From Metopolophium dirhodum (lineage: Eukaryota; Arthropoda; Insecta; Hemiptera; Aphididae), in assembly GCF_019925205.1 (NCBI RefSeq), contig NC_083564.1:10607491-10671490 (forward strand): a stretch of DNA of 64,000 bases, in the 5' to 3' direction. The notes under the pieces are model-generated. The model made no database searches. It saw only the letters and a list, made by a program, of their open reading frames with translations, and had not been told where the DNA came from. The translations under genes were made by a program, and so were the position numbers. Below, piece after piece: positions 1-13,446 of the stretch (position 1 is its first letter; each line of letters begins with the position of its first letter).

Positions 1-1399
1 CACATTAACATTAAGTGGTGCTGTGGCGTAGCAGTCTCCGGCGGGGACAATTTAGTGACGTTATTTAAAAAGCTCTCATTTTAAATCCAATTAGTCCGGG
101 GCGCGGTGATTTTATAATTTAATTTGCATATAAGTAATATAATAATATGAAATATTAATATAATACATTATGCCGTGTACGCCGTTCGATCTGGCGTATA
201 ATATACATAATATGGTATATACCGGTACGTACCCACCTATATCATATTCTATGGGTACAAGTAAAACGTTTTAAGAAAAAAAATCACATACACCGAGTCA
301 ATTACGCAAAGTGCGGATAGTACCTACCTATATACAATACAGTGTTGTATTATACGCATGTACGCGCGCGGCGTATATTATAATAAAAAAAAAATAATGA
401 ATTTTAATTATATTTTATATTACATGCATACATATATATAACGCGCGTGCTGCTGCTGATAATGACTAACGCGCAAGCTGTGCCTTATAATAATATAATA
501 ATGGACGTCGATGGCTTTTGAAATGCACGCGTATAATATAATAATAATAGTTATAAATTATAATAATATAATACACACCAATATAATATAATGTACCTAT
601 ATAATATAGGCGTGCGCTCGTCTTATAGACATTTTTTTTCAGTCTGCCGCGGCGCCAGGACACTATACATTATATTATATAGGTAGGTAGGTACCTTATA
701 GCATGTGGCTCGGAAAATATAAATCGTTTGCGCCGGTTAAGTGCGTATTCTATAAAGAATATCGTTATTATTATACCTAGAAAGCATTGTGTGTCGTTAT
801 AATATGGCACAACGCGACAATATAATATATTATTATTATTATTATTTTGTTTATTGGTAGATATAGGTACCTGTATTATAGAGGAGCGGCTATTCCTCAG
901 GGCGCTGCGTCGCGCCGTCGTACACATACCTATACTGCAGCTAATGTATATATTATTATACTTCTTCTAGACTACGACACCACGGCGAGCCGCTCCTTAT
1001 TTACTTTATATTTTCTGTTTTGTTTTTTGTTTTTGTTTCGCGACCGCTTCCTTGCCGCAGCAAAGACTACAATACACCGACCACGAGCCCAAAGACGTAA
1101 TATACTAATATACCCATCACACCGCGATTTACACATCTCAGTTGCACTATTATAGGTATAGACCACAAATGAAGAGGTCCAACACGGACGTGCGTCGTTT
1201 AAACGTGAAAATCCGTTCGCTACACCTATATGCGTGTGTATGCCTCGTCGTATGTCATAAATAATGTAAGTGTATATACCTAATCACAGGACATCATTCT
1301 CATTGACATAGGTACCAACTGATAAAAATGTTTGGATGACCACGTATTATTGGTATTATTACAGCGCACAATATAATATTATGCATAATTTATAAGTCA
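1..1399. other. AT-rich non-coding DNA
   Basis: TATA/ATAATATTAT-rich sequence with a MITE-like end GTGGCGTAGC at 24-33. A 31-codon ORF at 1168-1263 and a 102-codon frame at 847-1155 lack splice or composition support. No gene seen. Confidence 0.5.
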
Positions 1400-1595
1400 T
1401 CTAATTGAAAATTTCCAGTAAAAAGTGTAATTTTCATATGAAAAAAATAAATAGATGTAGATCCTACAGGATGCTCATTAAATGGTAAAAATCTAAAGAT
1501 TTGAAAATATGGACTTTACCCAAGTATGTATAGTTAAAAACTGTAAAAATTAAAATTTTAATAAATTCATTACTCATGCTTGGTGAATCGTCCTG
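1400..1595. mobile_element. MITE family A, 5'-truncated copy (right end)
   Basis: The right terminus TTGGTGAATCGTCCTG, followed by TA, and an internal TTTCCAGTAAAAAGTGT block are present; no matching left end was found. Left edge approximate. Confidence 0.6.
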
Positions 1596-2328
1596 TATAA
1601 CAATTTATTTATGTTATAAAGATTAAATAATAATATAACCAAACGCAAACTGATTATTTATACGTCGTCAGCACACAATCACAGTATATTATTACACATT
1701 TACACACGTTATTCAATCGTTTCGACGAGTGACGTTCATCGTTTTTAATTAATCGTATCTATTGTACATTATGCGTATTATATTATAAACATATTATACA
1801 AATTATAAAAAGACGTTTGAACAATCGTCAAGATAACCGCCAAGCTGTTTCTATTTTTTCGTTGAGCGCACCGGTCATTTGTTTTTTTTACACAAATGTG
1901 ACAGTAATACTAACAGCAATACAAAATGATTGGCGGGTAATATATAGTTTCCGGAACAGCTGAAAATGTTTGCTGTTGTCGAGACTCTAGACAAAGCCTT
2001 CTGGGAAATAACCGTAATCATTTGAAACGCACAACATAATATAATATTATGTGGAAAAAAATGTCATCTCATCAATAAAAAAAATAACGCAGTCCGCAAA
2101 AAATATCCATTGAACATATTATGACTATATAATACCAATAATCTAATGATGAGACCTGTTATATAATATCTATATTGTATCTATACAGTTATTTTGTATT
2201 CGACCGATTCGGATGCGTATACAGGACAGTAGGTATATAGATTCCTATATAATAGGAATATTCAATATCATATTATTATTATTATTATCATCGTGTGAAA
2301 AAAATTTACCAATCGTGTTGTGCGTATA

Positions 2329-2646
2329 CTGAGTGATCATTTGACGCAAGACATTTTTGAAATACAATTTTAAGTTATTAAAAAAGCAACATTTTTCTAA
2401 GAAAAATATATTTGGACTAAGGTAGGTTTGTCCGAAATTTGATCTTGTAGTTTTAATATTAATAGATTGTTAGACAAAAGAGTATGAAATCTTAAAAAAA
2501 TTAAAACGATAAAAAATAGTAAAAATATAATTTTTTCCAAAATTATTATTTTGTAACGACTTAGAATTATTAAAAAAGAGATATTCTCAAAAACGTTAGT
2601 TTTTTCTGATATAATAAGTGTCTATTACGTTAAATAGATCACCATG
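2329..2646. mobile_element. MITE family B, internally deleted copy (318 bp)
   Basis: Left end CTGAGTGATCATTTGACG, right end GTTAAATAGATCACCATG, TA flanks. Lacks the central region seen in the 57.9-kb copy. Confidence 0.75.
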
Positions 2647-3317
2647 TATCAGTCTATTATACACTGTATATATGTACAGGCGTACAGCACACATCCACCA
2701 AAAATCCGTTCGCATATATTACTGCGTTACACGTGGTTTAAAATGTGTTTGGAAGAAATAAAAACTCGTTTAACTTTCAACTGTTATAAAAGTATAGACG
2801 AATTTTATACCAGTATAATAATAAATAAGATGTCTATACTTTTACATAATATATAATAATGTTACAATATACTTCAATAATATTATATAGACGAGCCAAA
2901 AATTGTCTAGTACGGCCCCCATCCTACGCTCCTCATTATTATTGAAATATATAGATACGTGCAGTGACGCACGATGAACCGAAATAAAATTGCTGCGTAT
3001 GACGTACGTATATTATAGTATTATTGCTCATATATTACAGTATCATGGTTGTAGGCAGTGTACGTCCTACACACAGCACCGAATATGAAAACTTTACCGA
3101 TTACCAAGTAACGTATTGATTAGCGTATATTTCCAATCTACTACCAGAGGTCCATAGGGATCTGTCGTGTTCGTCCTTAAGCGACTCGTGCAATCATCAT
3201 TCGTACAGTATATAGATACATTATATAAAATAATAAAATTACATTGTATGGTCAATATAATTATAATTATTCTGGCTTCACGCGTCATAAGAGTAAGGTA
3301 TATAGGTAACATTTATA

Positions 3318-3660
3318 CAGTGGCGGACTATGAACGAATTCGGGCCGGGAAAACTATTTTACCGGCTATCGAATTTGTTTTTCATACTGGGTATGTTTAG
3401 TGATTATTTTAGCTTTGTATAGGGAAAAATACATGCTTATTTCGGAATTTAATAGAGCACGTTGCCCTTAGAATTAATAACTACTAAACATTAAACGAAA
3501 TAATTCATAATTTGCACTCAATAAAAACAGAAAATAATATTACATGTAAAAAAACGTAAGAATATAATACAGTTTTAGGTGTCTAATTAGGTATATTATA
3601 CTGTTTTATCGGCCCTCGGGGAAAACTCCCGATATCCTACCGGCATATAGTCCGCCATTG
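3318..3660. mobile_element. Short hAT-like inverted-repeat element (343 bp)
   Basis: Left end CAGTGGCGGACTATG and right end CATATAGTCCGCCATTG are imperfect inverted repeats (CARTGGCGGACTAT). CA...TG ends and size fit a non-autonomous hAT-like element. The flanking 8-mers do not match perfectly, so the superfamily call is tentative. Confidence 0.6.
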
Positions 3661-4075
3661 CATATCATGAGACAATCAAATAGGTTTTACAAATTGTATT
3701 GTTATTTTTTAGTTTTAAAATTGCACATAGAGAAAACCCGCATAATAAAACAACTACCTACAGCTGTTTTACTGCATAATGTAGCTCAACAGTTTCACGC
3801 AGGCTCATATTATATTAAACAGGGCGTCCAAACGGTTCGTTGAAGAGTAGGTACCTAGATCAAACGTCAAACCTATATATTATAGTATTTTAGTCTAAAG
3901 ATATATGATATCAGACTATACGCACACGAATATTATGACAAAACACGTCAAAAGAGTTTCATCTTCAAAATGTTTTAAAATGTATCGTTTAGACGTTTGG
4001 TCAACCCTTTACTGAATGCCGTCGTGTAATATCAACTCGGGGTGACCGTCGAGTAGAGCTTCACGCGAGCACACA

Positions 4076-4092
4076 CACCTGCGCAACAGGTG
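4076..4092. promoter_or_regulatory. Inverted pair of E-box hexamers
   Basis: CACCTG and CAGGTG separated by five bases form a perfect inverted repeat, the shape of a bHLH/zinc-finger binding site. No promoter context; chance is possible. Confidence 0.2.
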
Positions 4093-4799
4093 CAAATGCG
4101 CAACGAACATTCGAAATGTAAAATATATAAGTGTAAAAAAAAATATAGCAACGACACAATTATTATGGTTTGTTCTACAAAATGCTCGCTTAATAATAAT
4201 ATATTATGTATATCGTGTCTCGCTTTAGTGCTGTTTACCTATACGGCTATTCATATAAATCATCAACAATTGTACCTAACTTATTTATTTTATAAAATTA
4301 TGCGTACTAATATTATGAACTGTGTATATAATAATAATTATAAATTAAATAATAAGAATAAGTATTAAAATTATTAAAATTTATTTATATGGTCCTTTTT
4401 TTGTGTATTGCGTGCACCAACGTTGGCTACCCCTGTTTTATAAAAATACATCTATACGTAGAATATAATGATTCTAATAGAATTACTACAGAAATATTAA
4501 GTTTATTATATAATATTATGTGTGAGCCTGTGATGTAAATTCAGCTAACTTATATAAATACGAATTTTGAAAAATATTAATTTTACACAAACAAACGATC
4601 TATGCAATATAAACAATCAAATTGATGATATTACTGTTTTTTTTTTCATAATACATAATATAAATATTAGGTATACCTATAAGCTGTTAAGTGTTATTCA
4701 AAATAGTTTAAAAAAAACTTGCTTTTTTGCTATTTATTTTTACATAATTATAGGTCATTATACAAAACAAGATTATAAAAATATATAATTTTTAATTGT

Positions 4800-5230
4800 T
4801 TTTTAATGTTTTAAAAGTTTTTAATGACAATATTCAATTTTGATTCCTTATTCTAAAGTAGAATATTTTTTGGAGTCCTTCGGTAACAAACATCAAATTC
4901 CCTTGGAATAGTATTTTACGAGTTACAATACTTATAAGTTAATTTAAAACGTTGATGAGTAGAGTAGTCATAGGGGTGTACCCAGTAAAATGAAGGTACA
5001 CAACTCCATTTCGGAATATGAAATTAAAAATGTGTTGTCATTCAAAAGACTAAAAAACATAAAATATGATAATGATAAAAATATAATATTTTTTTCGAAA
5101 ACATTGATTGATAACGATTAACGATCTAAAATTATGTAAAAGAAAAATATTTTTAAAAAATGATGGACGTTTAGAAAACATGTACGTTCTTCGATACAAG
5201 ATTTACCACTCACCGTCCACCGAGTATACC
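4800..5230. mobile_element. MITE family B, internal fragment
   Basis: Blocks such as GATGAGTAGAGTAGTCATAG and TTAACGATCTAAAATTATGT match the interior of family B copies. Both termini are degraded; edges approximate. Confidence 0.4.
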
Positions 5231-5386
5231 GAAATTCAGAATAGCAGTTTTTTTTATCGTTTCCTACATTTATCATATGGCATATATTACATAACCAGAT
5301 TGATCTGTAAGTGCCCACAAAAAAATTATGATTTTGCGCCCACACACATAATAAATTGTAATTATAAGTACGGTGTTGTTATTAAC

Positions 5387-5830
5387 CTTTGAATTAGGCG
5401 GCGGTTCGGGCACGTCCGAGTCCCACTCGGAGCTCAGGTCGTCGCTGGACGCCTCACCGTACTCTGCGTGTGGCCACGGCACCTCCAACAGAGACTTCTG
5501 GTACTGTTCGTAACCGGGCGCCGCCGAAGTCGAACCGGTCGTACCCATGGTGCTGTAGGTAGTCATCGCGGTGGTGGAGGTAGCGGTGGTCCGCAACAGC
5601 AGTGCCGCCGCCGCCGCTGCAGCAGATCCGGCGGCCGGACTCGATGCCCGCCTCATCCGGCTGCTCCGACCTTTGGCTGGCCTGGGGCCCCTGTGCCAAA
5701 CACAACTATACCCTCGCCGTACTATACACGTGGTACCCGGGCGACGGGACGGTGCAGAGCGCAGCTTTCGAAACACGACTTGGTTGTGGAAAAAACTAAA
5801 ATCAACACGAGTCAATTTGTTTATGGTCAT
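5387..5830 (-). CDS. Coding first exon of an unrecognised minus-strand gene, donor at 5387
   Basis: Open frame of 148 codons on the minus strand ending exactly at a splice donor: codons for PPPNSK followed by GTTAAT (AAG|GTTAAT, phase 0). An in-frame TGA lies just upstream of the ATG at 5830; a second ATG at 5656 would give 90 residues. The N-terminal part has an alanine run and Thr/Ser/Gly-rich sequence; the C-terminal 45 residues are the most protein-like, with an acidic Ser/Asp segment (ASSDDLSSEWDSDVPEP) preceded by Tyr/Gln-rich sequence. I found no convincing phase-0 acceptor upstream, so I read this as an initial exon rather than an internal one. GC content is far above the flanks. The next exon must lie left of base 1. 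Function unknown; low complexity and phospho-acceptor-like residues suggest a cytoplasmic regulatory N-terminus, which is inference. Confidence 0.6.
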
Positions 5831-6391
5831 ACCACGGTTCGAGAACAGTCAAACGCCCCTTCTCCCCTCTTTCAAAACAGTCGAGCACGCCCGCGACTGC
5901 ACGAATATCCTCACTAACTGTAAATGACACTTTTCGTCGTCGTCCACGCTCCTCGTCAGCCGCTGGGGCGGCAGTATTATGACGCGCCGTGTTTCGAAAA
6001 CGCGCGCTTTCCCGAGCCCCGCACTGAAGTACCCGCCTATGAACTATACAATATTATTTTATATACGACATGATCCAGCAAATGCTTGACAGAATATTAG
6101 ATGCGTTTGATATGTGCGTGTGTCTGGGATCGTCAATCATGCATGATAATTGACAGTGCGGTACGAAAAAAAAACAATATATGCTTATATAATATAATAT
6201 ATTATAACATCACGCCGTAATATTGATGCGTATAATATTTATAATACAATAATGTAGAACGTACGCGTGTCGCAGTCGACGTGTGCGATTATTTCAAAGT
6301 GTTTGTGCTGTACATAATAATATTATTATGTCACTCCGTGCGCAACGGAGTCCATCGCGATCACACTACACCTCTCGATCCGTCCGCTGAG
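5830..6391. promoter_or_regulatory. Candidate bidirectional promoter between divergent first exons
   Basis: GC-rich, CpG-containing gap between the minus exon (ATG 5830) and the plus first-exon candidate (ATG 6392). On the minus strand an arthropod-type initiator TCAGT lies at 6023-6027 within ACTTCAGTGC. No convincing TATA box or DPE was seen. The divergent layout and base composition support a shared promoter; this is inference. Confidence 0.35.
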
Positions 6392-6522
6392 ATGGAAACG
6401 GTCGCGATAATAATATACGGTCGGGGTCGGCGCCGGCGGCCTGTACGGGGTGAAAAAATGTACTGTGGCGTGCGATATGCACAAAAATCGCAGAACAGTT
6501 CATATTTCAATATGGCCGGGCG
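6281..6522 (+). CDS. Possible coding first exon facing the 5.4-kb minus exon; strong donor at 6522
   Basis: Plus-strand frame ending in GGGCG|GTAAGTGTG, a near-consensus donor (phase 2). The 5' part of the open frame has no ATG; plausible starts are ATG 6392 (purine at -3, G at +4), which gives 43 codons plus two bases, or the later in-frame ATG at 6512 with a very good context (AATATGGCC). The peptide from 6392 begins METVAIII, then a very basic stretch (GRGRRRRPVRGEK), then MYCGVRYAQKSQNSS. The island is GC-rich against AT-rich flanks and lies about 560 bp from the minus-strand ATG at 5830. No downstream partner exon was identified. The first part may be 5'UTR. Confidence 0.4.
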
Positions 6523-6720
6523 GTAAGTGTGCACTTGAACAACTATTTGTACAACCGGTTTACCAAAATACGCGACGTGATTTACTCTTCTCGGACGAAT
6601 TGTTCATTAAAATAATAATGTATTAAAATATTATAATATATTATCATAAAATCGTGTGCCGGTAAATATAACGATAATTCAGCGTGTGGCGTACCTTCGT
6701 AATAATATCAGATACCTATA

Positions 6721-7137
6721 CAGGGTGATTCACGCCACCATTTTTTAATTAAAAAACGAATTTGTTGTTCGAATTCAGATTAACGAGATTTTTCGTACTA
6801 AAAAATACAAACTTTGGGACTACCTACAAAGAGTGTCCTTCTGTGGCGATTCAAACTTCTATTTTTCAAACGAGAAACCTCCTTTTTTACTGTAAATTAT
6901 TTGTTGGATATTGATGTACTTAATTCAAAATTCTAATCGTTCAATTCGTAGAAAGGGTGAGTTTTTATTCTAGAACCTTGTGTACTAGAACCCTCACTAG
7001 ACATTCCCTGATCAGTACAAAAACTCTCAACAATTTAAAAATATAGTCTTTAAGTATAGGTATTGTTCAATAATTTCAATAATCAGATTTTGAATAAATG
7101 CATCATTGTAGAAGAAAAAGCTAAGTGAATCACCCTG
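6721..7137. mobile_element. MITE family A, complete copy (417 bp)
   Basis: Begins CAGGGTGATTCA and ends TGAATCACCCTG, flanked by TA on both sides, the target site of Tc1/mariner-type elements. No transposase. Internal sequence shares blocks with the other family A copies (a TTTTTTACTGTAAATTATTT-like block and fold-back arms). Confidence 0.85.
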
Positions 7138-8813
7138 TATATGTGGGGCGATAATAGCAATATGATAAAAAAAATATTTGAATTGTGGAAAAAATCCTCA
7201 GTTTAGAAATTCATAGTTTTTTTATTATTAAAATAAAACGTACAAGATAAAAGTGATAAAACATTATATATGTGTAGGTATAAAATATGCATAATGGTAC
7301 CTACTATTATGTGCAATATAGTATATACATAAGAATTAGGAGTGTTTTTCCTACGTGTAGGTACAAGCTTTGGGATAATTACTTGTTCCGATTTTTGCAA
7401 TCATAATTTATTGCAACAAATGTGTCATAGCGATATAATATTTATGATGTATAAATGGAAATAAAGCTTCTAGCAAATTTGAATTATTTTATATATAGAT
7501 GATAGATTGTATTTTATGACTTGTGCACGTAATATCCATTTATATCCATTTTTTTTTTTAATGTGATCGAATTCAAAACACTAAACAGTAAATGGAGGTA
7601 CCTATAATATATAAAATAAGAACAACAAGTATTACAAATTTAAATGTGAACCATTTGATGTTAAATACAGATACTTTGAGAAGGTATTTAAAATACTACG
7701 ATCAAGTGAATTTGCATTTGGTTTGTAAATTAGTTATGTTTTAATATATTATAATATCACTGAGTTATCTATGACTCATAAAAAAGGGTTTGTAATATTT
7801 TATATTATTCGATAAGATATGAAACTGTAACGTTTGATTAAATTTCTATACTGGAGAATTTTTTTTCAACGACACAATATTCTAGTACCATACCATTATA
7901 ATCCAATATCATACATATTAAATAGTTTAACAAAATGTTACGTGGGTTTCACAGGAAACCATTTTTTCAGTGATGTGTTATCTCCGTCTTACAAATATTG
8001 AAACGTACAGCATGGCAAATTTGTCTCACAATTTTACTCTTCATCCATTTTACTCTGTTATTTTTTAATTTAGAATCAATTGATCTGTTATAAAATGTTA
8101 CTGTGAAGTTGTCTGAGGCATATTGATGGATTTCATTAATTACAAATATCTATTTATGATAATTTTAAAATTTTCTAAGAAATTACAGTATTAAAATGCT
8201 CATAACTTTCTTCGTAATTAAAATATCAATAAAGGCCTTCGATATGCCCTAGATAATACATTTAAATCTTATATCAAGCCAATTCACACTAATTTTAAGA
8301 ACAGCTGCAGAGTAAAGTGGATAGTTGTAGTGAACGTAAACACGATATTTTGGTCACCATATAGCGCGTGTCGACGATAATTATATCGTTATAAAAAAAA
8401 ATATTTATAAAGGTGGAAAAAAAGTGTCGAGCTGTACAGATGGCTGTCCGAGTCGGCAGTGGACCAACACAATATAATATATCATATTATTACTGTGGTC
8501 GTCGTTAGCGGCTGTCATCTACCGAGCGCGGTTGCGCTCACGATTTCTCCGCAAAATACATCGATTGCGGTGAACACCACCGCATAACAACCATATAATA
8601 ATAATACAATACACGCATCACGACGACGTTTATTATATAGGCGAAGAGTATACAATCCGTCAAACCATTTTGAAACGTAATGACCGCGAAAACGTCGCTA
8701 TTAAATATATATATATAAATATTCATTGAAATATACGTATATATAGGTACATTATTGTAAATGTGACGACGGCGACGACGTCCGATGACCCACACCCGGG
8801 AATATTATAAAGA

Positions 8814-8900
8814 AATAATAATAATAATAATAATAATTGAGAGAGAGAGAGAGACACAGATACAGAGAGACAGAAAAACAGATAAGGACAGATATGGAGA
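8814..8900. repeat. (AAT)n plus degenerate (GA)n compound microsatellite
   Basis: AAT units run directly into GAGAGAGAGA and then an imperfect GACAGA-type purine tract on the plus strand. Confidence 0.85.
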
Positions 8901-9834
8901 CACAGAGATAGTGAGAGACAGTGGACGGACGGAAAAAAAACGACACGTAAGTCATCCTTGTATAGGTAGGTACACGTCAATACGTCATATATATTTGTCG
9001 CGCGATAATAATACCTATAACAGCCATATTCGGTCGCGGTATCCGAGTATATAATAATATTATATATAGGTAAGTACACGAATACGACATTCCGATACGC
9101 ATCTGCAATATATGCCAGTGAACATCGCATGACGTAGATATAGTTTTGCTCTTTTAAAATACACGTACGATTTCCATTTCTCGTCTTTGCGGTTTTTTTT
9201 CGTCGGAAACAAGACGCGCGTATTATATTATCGTATGCCCCCTGCCTGCATATTATATATATATATATATAGGCTGTCTGTATAATTATATTATACTTAG
9301 GTCTACGACATAATTACGACGCCGTGGCCGTGCGAATGAAGACGGCGACGACCAAGCGCGCGGTAATCTGTAGGTAGGTATACAGTGCCATTTGACTTAA
9401 TATCATTATACATATATAGTATACTATAGGTAAGTATACGACGTAAATAGTTGTGTGCAATTTAATCTGAAGGAAACGTGTCGACGCGACAGTCGTCGTC
9501 GTCGTTGTCGTCGTCGGGTCGTCGTCGCGAATATAATATGTGCAATACTATGTTTTTGCTATTATATTAAATAGGTATAATAGGTACTTCCCGCCTGGTG
9601 GTATATACGCGATGAAAAAAAATACACATCGTTCGTTATAATTATTGTAACCGTTGTAATAATAATAATAACATTATACACCTGTGTCGAGATTGCAGAG
9701 CGCAGACGGCATAATATACATACCAACACATACTATTATATTATTATATACTTATAGAGGTATATGTGAAGATGGACACGAACGATCGAGTGGAATGATT
9801 GAAATCAAGATCTCGGTATCATCCGTTTGACTTT

Positions 9835-10490
9835 CTGATCCGTTTCGTGAAATGGATAGAAATGTCATTCATTTCATTTCAACAGACCATCATTTTTATC
9901 ACATCGCGTAATTACACAACATAATATGGATTACTTTTTACTAAACAGACACGGAAATTTAGTAGTATGGAACTCCGGAACTCGATCCGTAATCTATACA
10001 AACGAAACAATGATACATATTAAATTGATAAAAAATATAGAAACTAATTTAGCATTTTATAATAATTTATATTAAATTTCAAACTTTTAAGAGGATACTC
10101 GCACATTGTGACTCAAATACGTACAATTTTAAAACGCTCCTAAATTTCTAGATAATATTCTTACCTTTAAATTTTATTATATTTAAATTCACTCACGACG
10201 TCCCCTTAGGCTTTAGTTAAAGTTTAATTGAGTGTAATAGTTTAGTTTTTTTGATTTTTTAACTGAGTTTAATTCGTTTTTATAAATTTAATACGCACTT
10301 TTATTTAGTTATGTGGATCTATATAAAGAGTTCCATAGGTATTCTACTAAAGTATTAAATATCCGTTCCGTTACTTGAAAAGTTATCAATATTATGTATA
10401 ATTACATAATGTGTAAAAAAGGAAGGTCTGTTTCGCGAAATGTAAGAAATCTTTATCTGTTTCACGAAACGGAACAGTACGTTAAATGGA
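9835..10490. repeat. Possible inverted-repeat element (GATCCGTTTCGTGAAA arms)
   Basis: GATCCGTTTCGTGAAATGG near 9837 and CTGTTTCACGAAACGGAAC near 10458 are imperfect inverted repeats about 620 bp apart. No other terminal features; edges approximate. Confidence 0.35.
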
Positions 10491-10943
10491 TGCTATAAAA
10501 ATTATATAAACGGCAGCCGGCGCGGAGACTTTAACGGGCAGTGCTTATGAGGGTAGATATAGGTAAAATGTCACGTGTGCATATAAAACGCATGCTCGCT
10601 TAGGTAATATTATTATATTATATGATAATAGTTTTACGAGTTGTTAACTCAAAATGTGGCCGTCATTCAATTTCTTCATTCCATTTATTTTGTTATCAAT
10701 AAACTTTTGTTTTCAACTGCTTTCCTTGGCTTTAATAATGCTTCTTTGTTTTAGATATCATTTTTCACATTGGATCTCTTTTTCAATTAATGACAATAAT
10801 AATTGAGCGGACAGAATGAAATTTTTAATTAATTTTTTTACCAAACGATTCACAACAAAATTTAGTACGGTCTAAAATAGATCAAAAATTCTGCCCATAA
10901 TTATGGTGGGAAATAATCACAGACCTTAAGAACCTTATAGGCA

Positions 10944-11334
10944 TTTGTTATCTCCGTCTTACAAGTGTGTAACATGGTCAATTTACGTTCGGGAAACACG
11001 TTTAGCTTTGTTAGTTTAAAAATTAGTGTGAAATGACCTATTATAATACTTGATGGTAAGGACATATTATTTATCTGTGTTTGTATGTGGGGTTTTTACT
11101 ATAGTTCGATTTTTAGCTAGTTTTGAGTATATAATATAATATAAACTTAAAAACTGAATTATCATGAAAATCCACATACAAACACAGATCATTTTCTTAC
11201 CATCAAATTTCAAAAGTTTATAACTAATAATAGGTAAATTAATTCTAATTTATAAACTTAAGAAGCTAATCGTGATCTGCTGAGATCAAATTTGCTATGT
11301 TACGCACTTTTAAGATGAACAGTGGAGACAACAA
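10944..11334. mobile_element. Nested fold-back element (about 390 bp)
   Basis: Outer arms: TTTGTTATCTCCGTCTTACA at the left and the approximate complement ending ACAGTGGAGACAACAA at the right. Inner arms: 11050-11090 (TTGATGGTAAG ... CTGTGTTTGTATGTGG) and 11172-11207 (CCACATACAAACACAG ... CTTACCATCAA) are nearly perfect complements. A solo outer-arm sequence (TGTTATCTCCGTCTTACAA) recurs near 7977, so it is a repeat family. Confidence 0.7.
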
Positions 11335-12693
11335 CATATGTCTATGTATCCTATTAATAATATATATTCGCTATTTGCATGTAGAAGAGAACCAATTCAA
11401 ACACTTTATTTTGACTCGTGAACCAATTCCGTATATCCATATCATTATCTGTATAGGGACGGGGCTTTTACTATAGCGACTTTATAGGTTTTTATTAAGG
11501 ATGGGTTTTCAAATTTATTGAACTTTCAAACACCCCGAACTTGGAGAAATTAGAAAAGTTCCTTGTTCGTTGAAAATCAATGCTCTAAGAAAATCAGGTT
11601 CTATAATATATTGATACTTCTATTATAAATATAATTTATGTTTTATAAAGCAGGGTATACCTAGGTATATTTTTACTTTAAATTAATATGGATTAATATT
11701 TAATACACGGGCGTTAAAAGTTCAAAAGTTCAAAAAAAGTTTGAGTAAATAATGGAATCGAGTTCTAGTTTGATTTCGAACAGTTCGAGTATTGCGATAT
11801 TACACCATTATAATTTGTTATAATATTATTTTTAAACTCAGATTCCCGTAAACCAATAAATAGGCGACGATTTTAATTTTTACACGTACCGCGATAATAA
11901 CGTTTAATACGCACGACAGTGTTCCGACTTGTGGATTCGCGATATGGTCGTAACCTATATTTCGAATTTGGCCGACGGCGGTGCGATTCATACACGCGTA
12001 TACATATTTATACGAACGCGCTCGCACACACACTTCGGGCCACAGACAATAATAATTAACGCGATAATCCGTCGCCCTACTTTGTGACGAGAGATAAAGA
12101 ACGTCGTCCTAAATCCAATTTGATTTATAACCGAAATATAATAATATAATATAATGGCTATACATATACATGCATACGACACGCCAACGCTCGCGTATCC
12201 AATATAATATAGGTTTTAGGCACCCATTGCGTTTGCTTATTATATTATTTATATTATATAGAACGCTACGAAAATACGAAAACGTTCCAATTTTATTGTT
12301 AAGCACCGCACCGCACACATACACTTAGGTTTATTTATATACATTTTATAATATAATAATATTATATTATGTCATTATAATGCGTGACATATTTTTAACG
12401 TTTGAGAGCGCACGCGCCAGTGTGACTAAATATGGCACCTGCAAACTCCATTACAATTCGAATTCTGCTCAACTCGCACTGTACCTGCACCCGCCGGGGT
12501 ATGAATTGATTAAAGCGATTGTAATAATATACATAGATACTAATTTAACATTATAATAATATACCTAATAATAATGACGATAATTTTATTTATATGGGTA
12601 CGAGGATGTCAACTATACCAATTTTCTCGTCGCGAACGCGTGTCGAATTACGCGCCTGCGATATAGAATAACATCACAATGTCATTAATAATA

Positions 12694-13446
12694 CAGAGTG
12701 ATTCAACGAGCACGCTTCCCCCGTTCTTCCAATAATAGGTATACTAAATTAATTTATTAAAATTTGAAATTTGGGACTTTAAAGTTCACCTACCGTTTAA
12801 GTAGTGTCTCGTAGTGACATAAACTCTTTTTTTTCCAAATGAGAAACTGTACATTTTTAAGGTAGACGTTTTTGTTGCTGTTGAAAATGTTGATAAATCC
12901 AATTCAAACGAGTAGTGTAACGAGAGTTGTTCAACTTTATGTACCAATAGGATGTATAATAGGTCCACGGAAATAGGTTTGAAAGTTATGGGGGATACGA
13001 TGATTTGAAAATTATAGTAATAATTTATTTTAATTTAATCTACCAACAATTTATATTTTGTGAAAACTGTCTGCGGAGTATATAATAACTAGGTAGGTAC
13101 TGTAGATTAATTGTTCTAGTTTTAAGGACTATAATTATCCTTAGCATAATATTATACAATATACATTTTAATAACTCAGAGACTACTCGTTCGAATTTCA
13201 ATTATTTACATGCATACAAATTTAAACAAATTCATCTGCTTCAAAATGTACAGTAAAAAAGTTTGGTCCTCGTTCTGTAAAACGAAGTTTGAATCACCAC
13301 AGGAGACTTCTTAATGGTGTAAAAATTTAAATAATTGAAAATATGGTCCTTAAGTATAGAACTATTTTTAAAAGTTCCATACATTAGTATTTGAATAAAT
13401 TAATTATTAAAGGAAACAATAGCATGCTTTATGAATCACCTTTCAT
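12694..13446. mobile_element. MITE family A, diverged copy (about 750 bp)
   Basis: Left end CAGAGTGATTCAACGAGCAC; right end TTTATGAATCACC with the last bases decayed (TTTC in place of CTG). Interior has the family ATTTTGAATTGTATTT-like blocks. Right boundary approximate. Confidence 0.7.

Larger units (their letters stand above)
7138..10943. other. Non-coding DNA, likely intron or intergenic
   Basis: AT-rich with a solo arm of the fold-back repeat near 7977, a GAGCGC-GGTT-GCGCTC hairpin near 8524 and purine-tract microsatellites. A short ATG-plus-donor piece at 9338 (MKTATTKRA then GTAATC) is too weak to list as an exon. Confidence 0.4.

Noticed and set aside
847..1155. 102-codon plus frame
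   Set aside because: Composition follows the local AT/simple-repeat background; no splice signals.
1168..1263. 31-residue ORF ending in a Cys/Val-rich hydrophobic stretch
   Set aside because: Only start context and a nearby GTAAGT that lies past the stop; insufficient.
8723..9130. Long Leu/Ser/Tyr-rich minus frame
   Set aside because: Produced by the (AAT)n and (GA)n microsatellites read in antisense.
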